Positions 13,823 through 21,100 of a stretch of 42,127 nt of DNA are shown here, one piece after another (the first letter of the stretch is position 1; each line of letters begins with the position of its first letter). Under the pieces are notes generated by a model that was not told where the DNA came from, did no database searches, and saw only the letters and a list, made by a program, of their open reading frames with translations. The DNA is taken from NCBI GenBank assembly GCA_031258205.1, contig JAIRNE010000089.1, positions 1 through 42,127 on the forward strand, given 5' to 3'. The DNA is from Campylobacteraceae bacterium. Lineage in GTDB: Bacteria > Campylobacterota > Campylobacteria > Campylobacterales > Campylobacteraceae. The position numbers and the translations under genes are program-made.

Positions 13823-14631
13823 AAAAGCCAAATTATTACTCAATTTTAACGGCTAAAGTAAGATACGATAACGACCTTTGCCCAAATGCGAAACTGCTTT
13901 TTAGCGAAATTACCTCTTTGTCTAACAAAGAGGGTTATTGTTGGGCGACAAATGAGTATTTTGCCAATTTATTTAACGTCTCTCAAAGGAGCGTTACAAG
14001 ATGGATAACGTCTTTGAGGGAGAAAAAATATATCTATGAAAGCATAGATAAAAAGAGTGGAAACGAGAGAAAAATTTACATTTTTAAAGACGCATATGAA
14101 GAGCCTCAAAGTGCCCAATACACCGAGCTAAAACGTCCTGATACTATAGACAAAAATATCGGCTCTTATAATAGGTATAATAATTTAAATACTAACAATA
14201 CCCCCTATAGTCCCCCTTATCCCGTAGAAGCTCTATTTACTACTCCAAAGTTTAACGATCTGTTTTTTATATGTCAATTAGCAAGTAAACATGCAGGTAA
14301 AATACAGGACGCTTTTATAGAGTATCAAAAGCATAAAGAGATAATCAGCGAAGATGATTTGAAAATGGCTTATTTATATTATGCGAGCGATAAGAAAATT
14401 GCTTTTGGAAAATATTACGGACTTGCAAATTTTCTAAAAAATCGCATTTATTTGAATTATTTGAGGTTGAAAGTTAGGGTAGAACTGGGGGATAAGACAA
14501 TTGAGGGCGAATACGACAGGGAGCACAGTAAGCTTATTTGTGAGGATGGGACTTATTATAGCTTTAGCCCCGAGAGGTTTTTGGAACTGCTGCGGCAAGA
14601 TAAGATTGTGATAAGCGAGAAAGCGGCGTGA
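13819..14631 (+). CDS. Replication initiator or helicase-loader-like protein, 270 aa
   Basis: NYYSILTAKVRYDNDLCPNA, KLLFSEITSLSNKEGYCWAT and VSQRSVTRWITSLREKKYIY are the same winged-helix as in the preceding gene (residues 4-80). A low-complexity linker rich in N, Y and P follows (110-140), then a helical domain (150-270). This domain order is typical of phage O-like proteins that bind the origin and recruit helicase. It follows dnaB in the same operon, which supports the role. Confidence 0.7.
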   Translation: MKKPNYYSILTAKVRYDNDLCPNAKLLFSEITSLSNKEGYCWATNEYFANLFNVSQRSVTRWITSLREKKYIYESIDKKSGNERKIYIFKDAYEEPQSAQYTELKRPDTIDKNIGSYNRYNNLNTNNTPYSPPYPVEALFTTPKFNDLFFICQLASKHAGKIQDAFIEYQKHKEIISEDDLKMAYLYYASDKKIAFGKYYGLANFLKNRIYLNYLRLKVRVELGDKTIEGEYDREHSKLICEDGTYYSFSPERFLELLRQDKIVISEKAA

Positions 14632-15203
14632 TGAAAGACGGCGTTGTAGTTACGGGCGATATGGCAGTGTTGGAGGCATTGGCAAAATTTGATGCAAACA
14701 CGGTGCGAAAAGCAGCCAATCGCGCTATCAACGATGCGGGTAAAAAAGCGGCAAACGCCGCCATCAAAGAGGTAAAAAAAGTTTATAACGTCACAAACGA
14801 CTCATGGCTCAAGAAGCGTTTAAAGTTTCAGCTGTCCAATCCAAGCACGCTTAAATATACCGTCGTAATTAATTTTGTGGATAAAGGCTCATTAAGAGCA
14901 TTTGAAAAAGGGCAAAAAGGCATAAAAATCAAAGACCGATACGGCGTTAAAGTCAAAATCAAGCGTTCGGAGAGCGGATATAAGAGCATACATAGAGGTT
15001 TTATCATGAAGTCTAAAGGCAATATGTTTGTATTGCAAAGAGTAGGACCAAAGAAAAAAGATTTAAGACCCGCAACTACTCTGCCGCCTCTTGGTATGAT
15101 GATGCAAGAAAAAGGAATAAATATATTCCAAGAGGTTGCGCAGGAGACATTCGACAAACGCTTTGAGCATCATCTCAAATTTTATTTGGAGATAAAAAAA
15201 TGA
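14631..15203 (+). CDS. Minor tail protein Z-like (tail completion)
   Basis: LAKFDANTVRKAANRAINDA, then GKKAANAAIKEVKKVYNV resembles the start of the lambda gpZ family (small residues and basic helices before a YNV/YNI turn). GYKSIHRGFIMKSKGNMFVL, KDLRPATTLPPLGMMMQ and a final helix FDKRFEHHLKFYLEI complete it. Lambda Z acts in head-tail joining. The ATG at 14631 overlaps the stop of the replication gene; a GTG one codon earlier is possible. Its place before terminase rather than with the connectors is unusual. Confidence 0.6.
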   Translation: MKDGVVVTGDMAVLEALAKFDANTVRKAANRAINDAGKKAANAAIKEVKKVYNVTNDSWLKKRLKFQLSNPSTLKYTVVINFVDKGSLRAFEKGQKGIKIKDRYGVKVKIKRSESGYKSIHRGFIMKSKGNMFVLQRVGPKKKDLRPATTLPPLGMMMQEKGINIFQEVAQETFDKRFEHHLKFYLEIKK

Positions 15204-15322
15204 ACGGCATCTTTTTTCAATTCAAAAAAATGAATGATGTCTTTTTTCAATTCAAAAAAAATCAAAAGGTACTCCCCGAACTTTCCCCCCTGCGGGACAA
15301 GCGAAGCCCGATAGATGGGTAG
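15200..15322 (+). CDS. Possible 40-aa protein made of a duplicated peptide
   Basis: A frame starting in an ATGA overlap with the gpZ stop reads MNGIFFQFKK then MNDVFFQFKK, a tandem peptide repeat, followed by NQKVLPELSPLRDKRSPIDG and TAG. It may simply reflect the underlying DNA repeat. No family is recognised. Confidence 0.25.
   Translation: MNGIFFQFKKMNDVFFQFKKNQKVLPELSPLRDKRSPIDG
15201..15260. repeat. Two 30-bp tandem repeats upstream of the terminase small subunit
   Basis: Units 15201-15230 and 15231-15260 share TCTTTTTTCAATTCAAAAAAA and differ at four positions in the first ten bases. They lie about 125 bp before the terminase small subunit, where lambda-like phages place cos and the small-subunit binding sites, so they are candidate packaging-site elements. 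Confidence 0.6.
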
Positions 15323-15386
15323 TTTGTGGGATTTTAACTTATTTGACAGATGGAAAATGTAAGGGACTTGACATAAGGAATATACA

Positions 15387-16025
15387 TTGAAAATCCTCTT
15401 GACACAAGCAGCGTTTGCAAGAAAAATCGGATTTACAAGGCAGTATATAAACGAGCTTGTAAAAAAGGGTATTGTCGAATTAACCGATAATAAAAAAATT
15501 GATTATGATAAAGCTATAAAAGCGATAGAAGAGCATAAAGACCCGCGCCGCGACCCGCAAAGAGAAGCGCATCAAAAACGCAAAGAGAAAAATTTGTTTA
15601 GCATGCAGGGAAAATACAAATCTTATGCGGATATGACGGATGAGGAAAAAGCGGCAGAATATCAAAAAACGCAAAAAGAGCTTGAAAAACTCAATAAAGA
15701 AGCCGAGCTGCTTGGCTTGCCTGATGACGTTGAAGAGCTTGATACTATAGGCATAAAAGAGTTAAACCGTAAGATATTGATTCAAGAATTACGAATTAAA
15801 AAAGCTAAAGCCGATGTAGACGAGAAAAAAAGCATACAGATAGAGCAGATAGAAAAAAGCGTTTTTAACGCCGTAAGGATTGTTAGAAATGGTCTTTTGG
15901 GACTTCCTGCCAGATTAGCTCCAAAGCTTGCCGTAACAAGCGATATACACACATGCCGCACGATGTTAGAGACCGAAATAACCGCACAGCTTGAGAATTT
16001 AAGCAAGGTATTTGAAAATGAGTAA
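15387..16025 (+). CDS. Terminase small subunit (Nu1-like)
   Basis: The 212-residue protein starts with a DNA-binding winged helix, LTQAAFARKIGFTRQYINEL (5-24), as in lambda Nu1, followed by a charged linker and long helices (EEKAAEYQKTQKELEKLNKE, ELRIKKAKADVDEKK) for oligomerisation and large-subunit binding. The start is TTG 15387 with AAGGA at the correct distance; there is no ATG. It would bind the packaging site upstream and load the large subunit, whose gene overlaps its end by eight bases. Confidence 0.82.
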   Translation: MKILLTQAAFARKIGFTRQYINELVKKGIVELTDNKKIDYDKAIKAIEEHKDPRRDPQREAHQKRKEKNLFSMQGKYKSYADMTDEEKAAEYQKTQKELEKLNKEAELLGLPDDVEELDTIGIKELNRKILIQELRIKKAKADVDEKKSIQIEQIEKSVFNAVRIVRNGLLGLPARLAPKLAVTSDIHTCRTMLETEITAQLENLSKVFENE

Positions 16026-17838
16026 TCCAATCTTTGCCGCTTTCGCTCTTGCCATAGCTCCCGATCCATATTTAACGATTGACGAGTGGGCTGATAAGTT
16101 TAGGCAGTTACCGCAGGGCGCCAGCGCAGAGGCAGGACAATACAACACCGACAGGATGCCGTATTTAAGAGAAATTATGCGAGAGCTTAGCCCGCAAAGT
16201 CCAACGCAGCAGATAAAAGTGATGAAAGGCACACAGCTTGGATTTACGGAAATTGGAAATAATATGACGCTGTATTATATGGACATAGTTCCCGCTTCAC
16301 AGCTTATGATACTGCCTACCGAGACGCTTGCAAAAGACCACAATAACCGTAAACTTGAACCCTCTTTGCGCGCTATGCCCTATCTTGCAAGCCGCATAAC
16401 AGGCGGTAAAACAAAAGACGACGTCGGCGGAACGTTTGAGAAAATTTATTCGGGCGGTATGCTTAAAATCGCTTGGGCAGGCTCTCCCGCAAACTTCCGT
16501 TCGCTCTCCTGCCGCATCATAAATTTTGACGATATAGACGGTTTCCCGCAAGACGTGGGAAGCGAGGGAGACCCGATAGATTTGGGCAAAAAGCGCGCCG
16601 ATAGTTTCGGCAGTATGAGAAAAATATATATAAACTCCACTCCAACGACAGCGGGTGCGAGCAATATAGAGACCGAGTTTGAAGCTTCAGACCAAAGGCA
16701 TTATTTTATGCCCTGCCCGTTTTGCAAAGAGTTTATAAAATTTGAAAAAGACGGTTTTATTTTTACATACAACAAAGATAATTACACGCTCACAAGCGAA
16801 GTACAGTATTCTTGCCAGCATTGCGGAAGCCTAATAGACGAGCATTACAAAACGGAAATGCTCCTAAAAGGCAAATGGATAGCCCAAAACGAGCATATAC
16901 ATAGAGGTTACCGCCTGCCTTCTTACTACTCGCCTATAGGCTTTATCTCTTGGCGCGAAATCTTTACGGAGTTTTTGGAAGCAAAACAGGCCATGAACCG
17001 CGGCGATGTGAGAAAAATGAAAGTATGGGTAAACACAAGGGACGCCAAACCTTGGGAAGATGAGATAGACACGGTTAAGATTGACAATGTAGAGACAAGA
17101 GTAGAGGAGTACGATGCCGAGGTACCCGAAGGCGTTCTTGTCTTAACCGCGGGAGTGGATACGCAAGACGATAGATTTGAAGTGGAAGTTGTGGGATATG
17201 GCAAGCTGGAGGAGACTTGGAGCGTGGATTATAAAGTTATTTACGGCGACCCAAATCTGCTTGAAACAAGAGCCGCGCTTGACGGTTATCTGAAACGAAC
17301 TTTTACATGCAAGGACGGCGCAAAGATGAAGATATTTGCCGCCGCAGTAGACACGGGCGGACATAGGACAAAAGCCGCTTATGCTTTTTGTAAAACAAGG
17401 TATCTAAGGCGGATATTTGCGATAAAAGGAGCGCGCGAAGTAAACGCCTCATTCGTGAAAACAAGAGCAAGCAAAAACAACCTCGCCAAAATCAATCTTT
17501 TTACGATAGGCGTAAACACGGGCAAAGACGAGATATACGCCAAACTTGAGATAACGGCAAGAGGCGCCGGATATATGCATTTTCCCCGCAAGCCGCAGTA
17601 TGACGCCGAGTATTTCAAGCAGTTAACGGCGGAAAAAAGAGATAAAAAGACGGGGCGATGGGAGAAGTACAGACACAGAAACGGAGCTATAGACTGCCGC
17701 AACTACGCAAACGCCGCACTTTTGATAGCGGGCATAGACGACAAGATACTTGAAAAAGGCAAACGCATAGGCGTTTTGACTGAAAACACCCAAAAACCAA
17801 AAAAAGAAATACGACAAGGATGGTCGAATGGCTGGTAA
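16018..17838 (+). CDS. Terminase large subunit, GpA family
   Basis: The 606-residue protein has the GpA start (YLTIDEWADKFRQLPQGASA), an ATPase with an atypical Walker A, KGTQLGFTE (70-78), and Walker B IINFDDIDGFP (about 168-176), a CxxC zinc knuckle pair (CPFCKEF, CQHCG), and a C-terminal nuclease part with AGVDTQDDRFEVEVVGYG. It packages DNA into the prohead and cuts it at cos-type sites. ATG 16018 is preferred over an in-frame TTG two codons earlier. Confidence 0.93.
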   Translation: MSNPIFAAFALAIAPDPYLTIDEWADKFRQLPQGASAEAGQYNTDRMPYLREIMRELSPQSPTQQIKVMKGTQLGFTEIGNNMTLYYMDIVPASQLMILPTETLAKDHNNRKLEPSLRAMPYLASRITGGKTKDDVGGTFEKIYSGGMLKIAWAGSPANFRSLSCRIINFDDIDGFPQDVGSEGDPIDLGKKRADSFGSMRKIYINSTPTTAGASNIETEFEASDQRHYFMPCPFCKEFIKFEKDGFIFTYNKDNYTLTSEVQYSCQHCGSLIDEHYKTEMLLKGKWIAQNEHIHRGYRLPSYYSPIGFISWREIFTEFLEAKQAMNRGDVRKMKVWVNTRDAKPWEDEIDTVKIDNVETRVEEYDAEVPEGVLVLTAGVDTQDDRFEVEVVGYGKLEETWSVDYKVIYGDPNLLETRAALDGYLKRTFTCKDGAKMKIFAAAVDTGGHRTKAAYAFCKTRYLRRIFAIKGAREVNASFVKTRASKNNLAKINLFTIGVNTGKDEIYAKLEITARGAGYMHFPRKPQYDAEYFKQLTAEKRDKKTGRWEKYRHRNGAIDCRNYANAALLIAGIDDKILEKGKRIGVLTENTQKPKKEIRQGWSNGW

Positions 17839-18037
17839 TATCAATAGCGGAAGAAAGATCAAAGACGAGCGAAAAATGTCAAGAACTTTCAGCATCAAAG
17901 AAAGTACGTTAACGACCGTAATGAAAATAGCGCTTAAATTAAATATAACCGAGAACGAAGTCGTGGGAAAAGCGTTACAAATCTATACCGAAACGCTGCA
18001 GAAAATTTTTAATGAAAACAGGGATGAACTTTTATGA
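17828..18037 (+). CDS. Small RHH-like protein, 69 aa
   Basis: KMSRTFSIKESTLTTVMKIA followed by LNITENEVVGKALQIYTETL resembles a ribbon-helix-helix. It overlaps the terminase end by 11 bases and lies at the junction with the reversed Abi gene. Function unknown; it may be part of that inserted segment or a small head-gene neighbour. Confidence 0.5.
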   Translation: MAGNINSGRKIKDERKMSRTFSIKESTLTTVMKIALKLNITENEVVGKALQIYTETLQKIFNENRDELL

Positions 18038-18111
18038 AGAGTAACAAACAAAGTTTTTCAAGCTACAAAAAAATAAAAGAAGCGCAAAGCAATATTAAAG
18101 ATAGAATATAG
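18034..18111 (+). CDS. Possible 25-aa peptide
   Basis: MKSNKQSFSSYKKIKEAQSN followed by IKDRI and TAG starts in an ATGA overlap with the preceding stop. It is too short to classify and could be the truncated start of a gene displaced by the Abi insertion. Confidence 0.25.
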   Translation: MKSNKQSFSSYKKIKEAQSNIKDRI

Positions 18112-18183
18112 GAAGAGATGAATTTCACCTCTTCCATAGGGTAATCCTACCCGGACATAATGGAATTATAGCCACCTTTTTTT
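18111..18183 (+). ncRNA. Candidate structured RNA of three hairpins ending in a T run, at the 3' side of the Abi gene
   Basis: Hairpin 1: GGAAGAG (18111-18117) with CTCTTCC (18129-18135), extended inside by TGA/TCA. Hairpin 2: GGGTA-ATCC-TACCC (18139-18152). Hairpin 3: GG..ATAAT-GGA-ATTAT..CC (18153-18173), followed by ACC and T7 (18177-18183). The loops of 2 (TCC) and 3 (GGA) can kiss. A TAGAAT -10-like box lies at 18102-18107. A terminator alone would not need three hairpins and would block the phage late transcript, so a separate RNA is plausible. On the minus strand hairpin 1 could serve as the Abi terminator. Confidence 0.35.
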
Positions 18184-18201
18184 AAACAAATATTATTATT
18201 T

Positions 18202-19212
18202 TTAGTTAATTTTTATATTTTGGACAAAAAAGTTTATAACTTTCAGCATAAATTTGTATATTTCAACAAAAAATTCGTTACTTTTATAGTATTCGCAATT
18301 TCTTGATATTCTATCCTCAAACAACTCTTTTAATTCTATAAAACAATGATATTTTATGGGACTGCTGCTGCAAATTGCGTTAAGCGCCAACAATGATGTT
18401 ATAAAATCGCTAATAGTATGATTTTTTAGAAAAACGTTTATTTGCATTTTTGTTGAAAGATTATTTTGAAGCAAAAATTGATAAGTAGTCTTTTTAATAC
18501 TCGCATTATTTTCTCGCAACTTTAAAACACAATTGTTATGCGCTGAGGCGTTTCTCAAACATTTTATGTTAAATAGAGAGTGTTTGATGTCTTTATAGCT
18601 CTGACAAATTCTATCTATTTTTATAAATTTAGATCTATCTTTGTTATAATTACTTTGATTTTCCTCATCAAGCAATTGATAAAAATAGTTGCAAAAACTT
18701 ATTAGATGTCCAAATTGTATCACTTCCACAAAACGCCAAAGCGGTAAATCATCTAAATCCTGCTCCAAAAGCATAGGCGAATTTGGAGAGTAATTTCTGT
18801 TATTTCTGGCATCGTCTGTTTGTTGTTTTATAAATTTTTTAACTTTATCGCCGTCAGCGGTATTTAGAAATAGAGCGATCTCTTTATAACCATCAAAATC
18901 GCTTCTGCTAAAATCCGCCAAAAGCTTTGTTTTTAACATATGCTCAATATCTAAGGTTAACCTTAAAATAAAACGCCTAAGATGCATATCTATCGTAGAC
19001 AAATCTACCAGATAAGCAAAATCTAAATTCACATATCTATCGGCAGCATCTTTTTGATAATTTTCGCAATATGTTTTTAGTTTAAAAAAGTATGTATTTT
19101 CGGTTAGAAACAATTTCGCTTCCGCTTCATTTTTAAGTTCAAACTTTATACCTTTTGTTTTTAGATACTCTATCTGTTCTTCTATTGTAAGCTTTGGTTT
19201 GCGGATACTCAA
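18202..19212 (-). CDS. Abi_2 (AbiD/AbiF-type) HEPN abortive-infection protein
   Basis: The protein opens IRKPKLTIEEQIEYLKTKGI, the Abi_2 signature, continues with TYFFKLKTYCENYQK and STIDMHLRRFILRLTLDIEH, and carries the HEPN RNase motif RNASAH (R-x4-H) in LFNIKCLRNASAHNN. HEPN proteins of this family cleave RNA and abort phage growth. No ATG exists at the N-terminus; TTG 19212 is chosen because AAGGTG lies five bases upstream, with TTG 19236 as an alternative lacking a ribosome site. The gene is reversed inside the late head operon and AT-richer, so it is a moron. Members of this family have been reported with a structured RNA partner, making the flanking structures notable. Confidence 0.85.
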   Translation of the reverse strand: MSIRKPKLTIEEQIEYLKTKGIKFELKNEAEAKLFLTENTYFFKLKTYCENYQKDAADRYVNLDFAYLVDLSTIDMHLRRFILRLTLDIEHMLKTKLLADFSRSDFDGYKEIALFLNTADGDKVKKFIKQQTDDARNNRNYSPNSPMLLEQDLDDLPLWRFVEVIQFGHLISFCNYFYQLLDEENQSNYNKDRSKFIKIDRICQSYKDIKHSLFNIKCLRNASAHNNCVLKLRENNASIKKTTYQFLLQNNLSTKMQINVFLKNHTISDFITSLLALNAICSSSPIKYHCFIELKELFEDRISRNCEYYKSNEFFVEIYKFMLKVINFFVQNIKIN

Positions 19213-19269
19213 TTTATCACCTTTTTTATATTTCAAAGTAGTTATTTTAGCATACGAATTTTTACTTTT

Positions 19270-19334
19270 CCATTTTCTTTGTGGAAAAAATGGTCAATAA
19301 ATCCCTAAATTTAGGGAAAGTACCCCATTTTTCC
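19270..19334. other. Palindromic, RNA-structure-prone leader of the Abi gene
   Basis: The 16-bp perfect palindrome TCCCTAAATTTAGGGA (19302-19317) sits inside a larger stem, GGAAAAAATGG (19283-19293) with CCATTTTTCC (19325-19334). CCATTTT (19270-19276) can pair alternatively with AAAATGG (19287-19293). In the Abi direction this would be a long leader RNA with competing stems. It could be an operator, an attenuator or a partner RNA. Confidence 0.45.
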
Positions 19335-19403
19335 ATGTATTGAAAAAATGCCCCTCTTTTTTATAAAATATTGAAAATTTCTACTTAAGGACACTTTACG
19401 CGG

Positions 19404-19640
19404 ATGCAAAGTATTTGGACGAAAGAGGAGATCAAAACTCAAATCAAGGATTGTACTCAAGCCCTGCAAGGCATAGTAAAATCCGCTCAAGCCTATACTA
19501 TCGGCGACAAATCTTTCACAAGAGCAAATATATCCGAACTTAGAAAACTCCTTGATTTTTGGCGCAATGAACTATCCGCCGTTGAAGCCGCCCAAAGCGG
19601 CAAGAGCAATATCCAAAAAATCCGAACGAGGTTTTTATGA
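19404..19640 (+). CDS. gpW-like / DUF6148-like head-tail joining protein
   Basis: The 78-residue helical protein (WTKEEIKTQIKDCTQALQGI, then SFTRANISELRKLLDFWRNE) sits directly before the portal gene, overlapping it by four bases. Lambda gpW and the DUF6148 family occupy this place and have the same helix-hairpin-helix pattern with ANISELRKLLDFW. It probably seals the packaged head. Confidence 0.65.
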   Translation: MQSIWTKEEIKTQIKDCTQALQGIVKSAQAYTIGDKSFTRANISELRKLLDFWRNELSAVEAAQSGKSNIQKIRTRFL

Positions 19641-21100
19641 AGTTTTTCGGACTAAATATTACCCGCACAAAACCCCCTAAGCCGCAGACGAAGTATATCG
19701 CCCTTCGCAACTACGATGCGGCAAAAAACAGCGACTTGTTATTTAACTACAACGGCGGCAATTCGTCTGCCGACGCTTTGCTTAGCGGCAATCTTTCCAA
19801 AATCCGCAATCGCTCCCGCGACCTTGCCCGCAACAACGAATATGTGAAAAAATTCAAACGTATGGTAAGCTCAAACATCATAGGACCTAACGGTATCGCC
19901 CTGCAAAACAAAGCGAAAAACAAAAACGGCGGACAGGATAAAAAGACAAACGACATTATAGAAACGGCATGGTGGAAATGGGGAGAAAAAGGAAATTGCG
20001 ATGTTACGGGCAAATACTCTTTCCGCGCTCTTTGCTCGGCTATTGCGGCAAACGTATGCATAGACGGCGAAGTTTTGGTGCGCAAAATCAAAACTTCGGA
20101 CGGATTAAAGCTGCAGTTGATAGAAGCCGACCATCTGCCCGAACACTTTAACGACACTCATAAAAATATCAAAATGGGCATAGAGTTTGACGCTTACGGT
20201 AAACCCATAGCTTACCACATTGCCAAATTTCACCCTTCGGATTTAATCTCCACCGCACAAAACGAATATGTCCGTATCCCTTCAGACGAGATTATCCATG
20301 TATTTTTACCCGACCGCATTTCGCAGACACGCGGCGTACCGTGGGTTCACGCCGCCGTAACAAAACTAAAGATGATAAACGGATACGAAGAGGCTGAGCT
20401 TGTAGCCGCAAGGCTCTCGGCGGCAAAAGGCGGATTTTATATCTCTCCCGCCGCCGAAGACTATATAGGCGACGACACGGCAGACAACGGCGATCCGATA
20501 CAAGAGGTAACTCCGGGTATGCTGGAGAAACTCCCCGCGGGCTGGGATTTTAAGCCTTTTGATCCCAATCACCCGACTACCGCGTTTGCAGAGTTTGAAA
20601 AAGCGGTATTGCGAGGCATTGCAAGCGGGCTTGACGTTAGTTATGCGTATCTTACAAACGACCTTGAGAGTTACAACTTCAGTTCTATCAGGGCGGGCGT
20701 TTTGGACGAGAGAGAAGCGTGGATGAATCTGCAAAGTTGGTTTATAGAAGAGTTTTTAAACGACGTCTATAAAGAGTGGCTCAAAATGGCGTTATTAACG
20801 AAAGCCGTACCGTTTGCTCTTAACAGATTTGACGATTTATGCGCGCCTTTTTGGATGCCGCGCCGTTGGGCGTGGGTAGATCCGCAAAAAGATATAACGG
20901 CAAATATTTTAGCTCTGAAAGCCGGTCTAAAAGCGCCTTCGCAGGTTGCGTCCGAGATGGGTTACGACCTTGAAGAGGTATATGAAGCTATCAAAAGAGA
21001 CCAGGATATGAGGGAGAGTATGGGTATACAAACGGCAAGCGACGCGGAACTTTTGCTATTGCTTGCAAATATAAATAAAGGAGACGGGAAAAATGGCTAA
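19637..21100 (+). CDS. Portal protein, lambda gpB family
   Basis: The 487-residue protein shows the lambda portal sequence order: LRNYDAAKNSDLLFNYNGGN, RSRDLARNNEYVKKFKRMVS with NIIGPNGIALQNKAK, DVTGKYSFRALCSAIAANVC, LIEADHLPE, HVFLPDRISQTRGVPWVHA and the C-terminal FNFSSIRAGVLDEREAWMN-like block (here YNFSSIRAGVLDEREAWMNL). It forms the dodecameric DNA gate of the head. The gene is of normal length and overlaps its neighbours. Confidence 0.93.
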   Translation: MKFFGLNITRTKPPKPQTKYIALRNYDAAKNSDLLFNYNGGNSSADALLSGNLSKIRNRSRDLARNNEYVKKFKRMVSSNIIGPNGIALQNKAKNKNGGQDKKTNDIIETAWWKWGEKGNCDVTGKYSFRALCSAIAANVCIDGEVLVRKIKTSDGLKLQLIEADHLPEHFNDTHKNIKMGIEFDAYGKPIAYHIAKFHPSDLISTAQNEYVRIPSDEIIHVFLPDRISQTRGVPWVHAAVTKLKMINGYEEAELVAARLSAAKGGFYISPAAEDYIGDDTADNGDPIQEVTPGMLEKLPAGWDFKPFDPNHPTTAFAEFEKAVLRGIASGLDVSYAYLTNDLESYNFSSIRAGVLDEREAWMNLQSWFIEEFLNDVYKEWLKMALLTKAVPFALNRFDDLCAPFWMPRRWAWVDPQKDITANILALKAGLKAPSQVASEMGYDLEEVYEAIKRDQDMRESMGIQTASDAELLLLLANINKGDGKNG

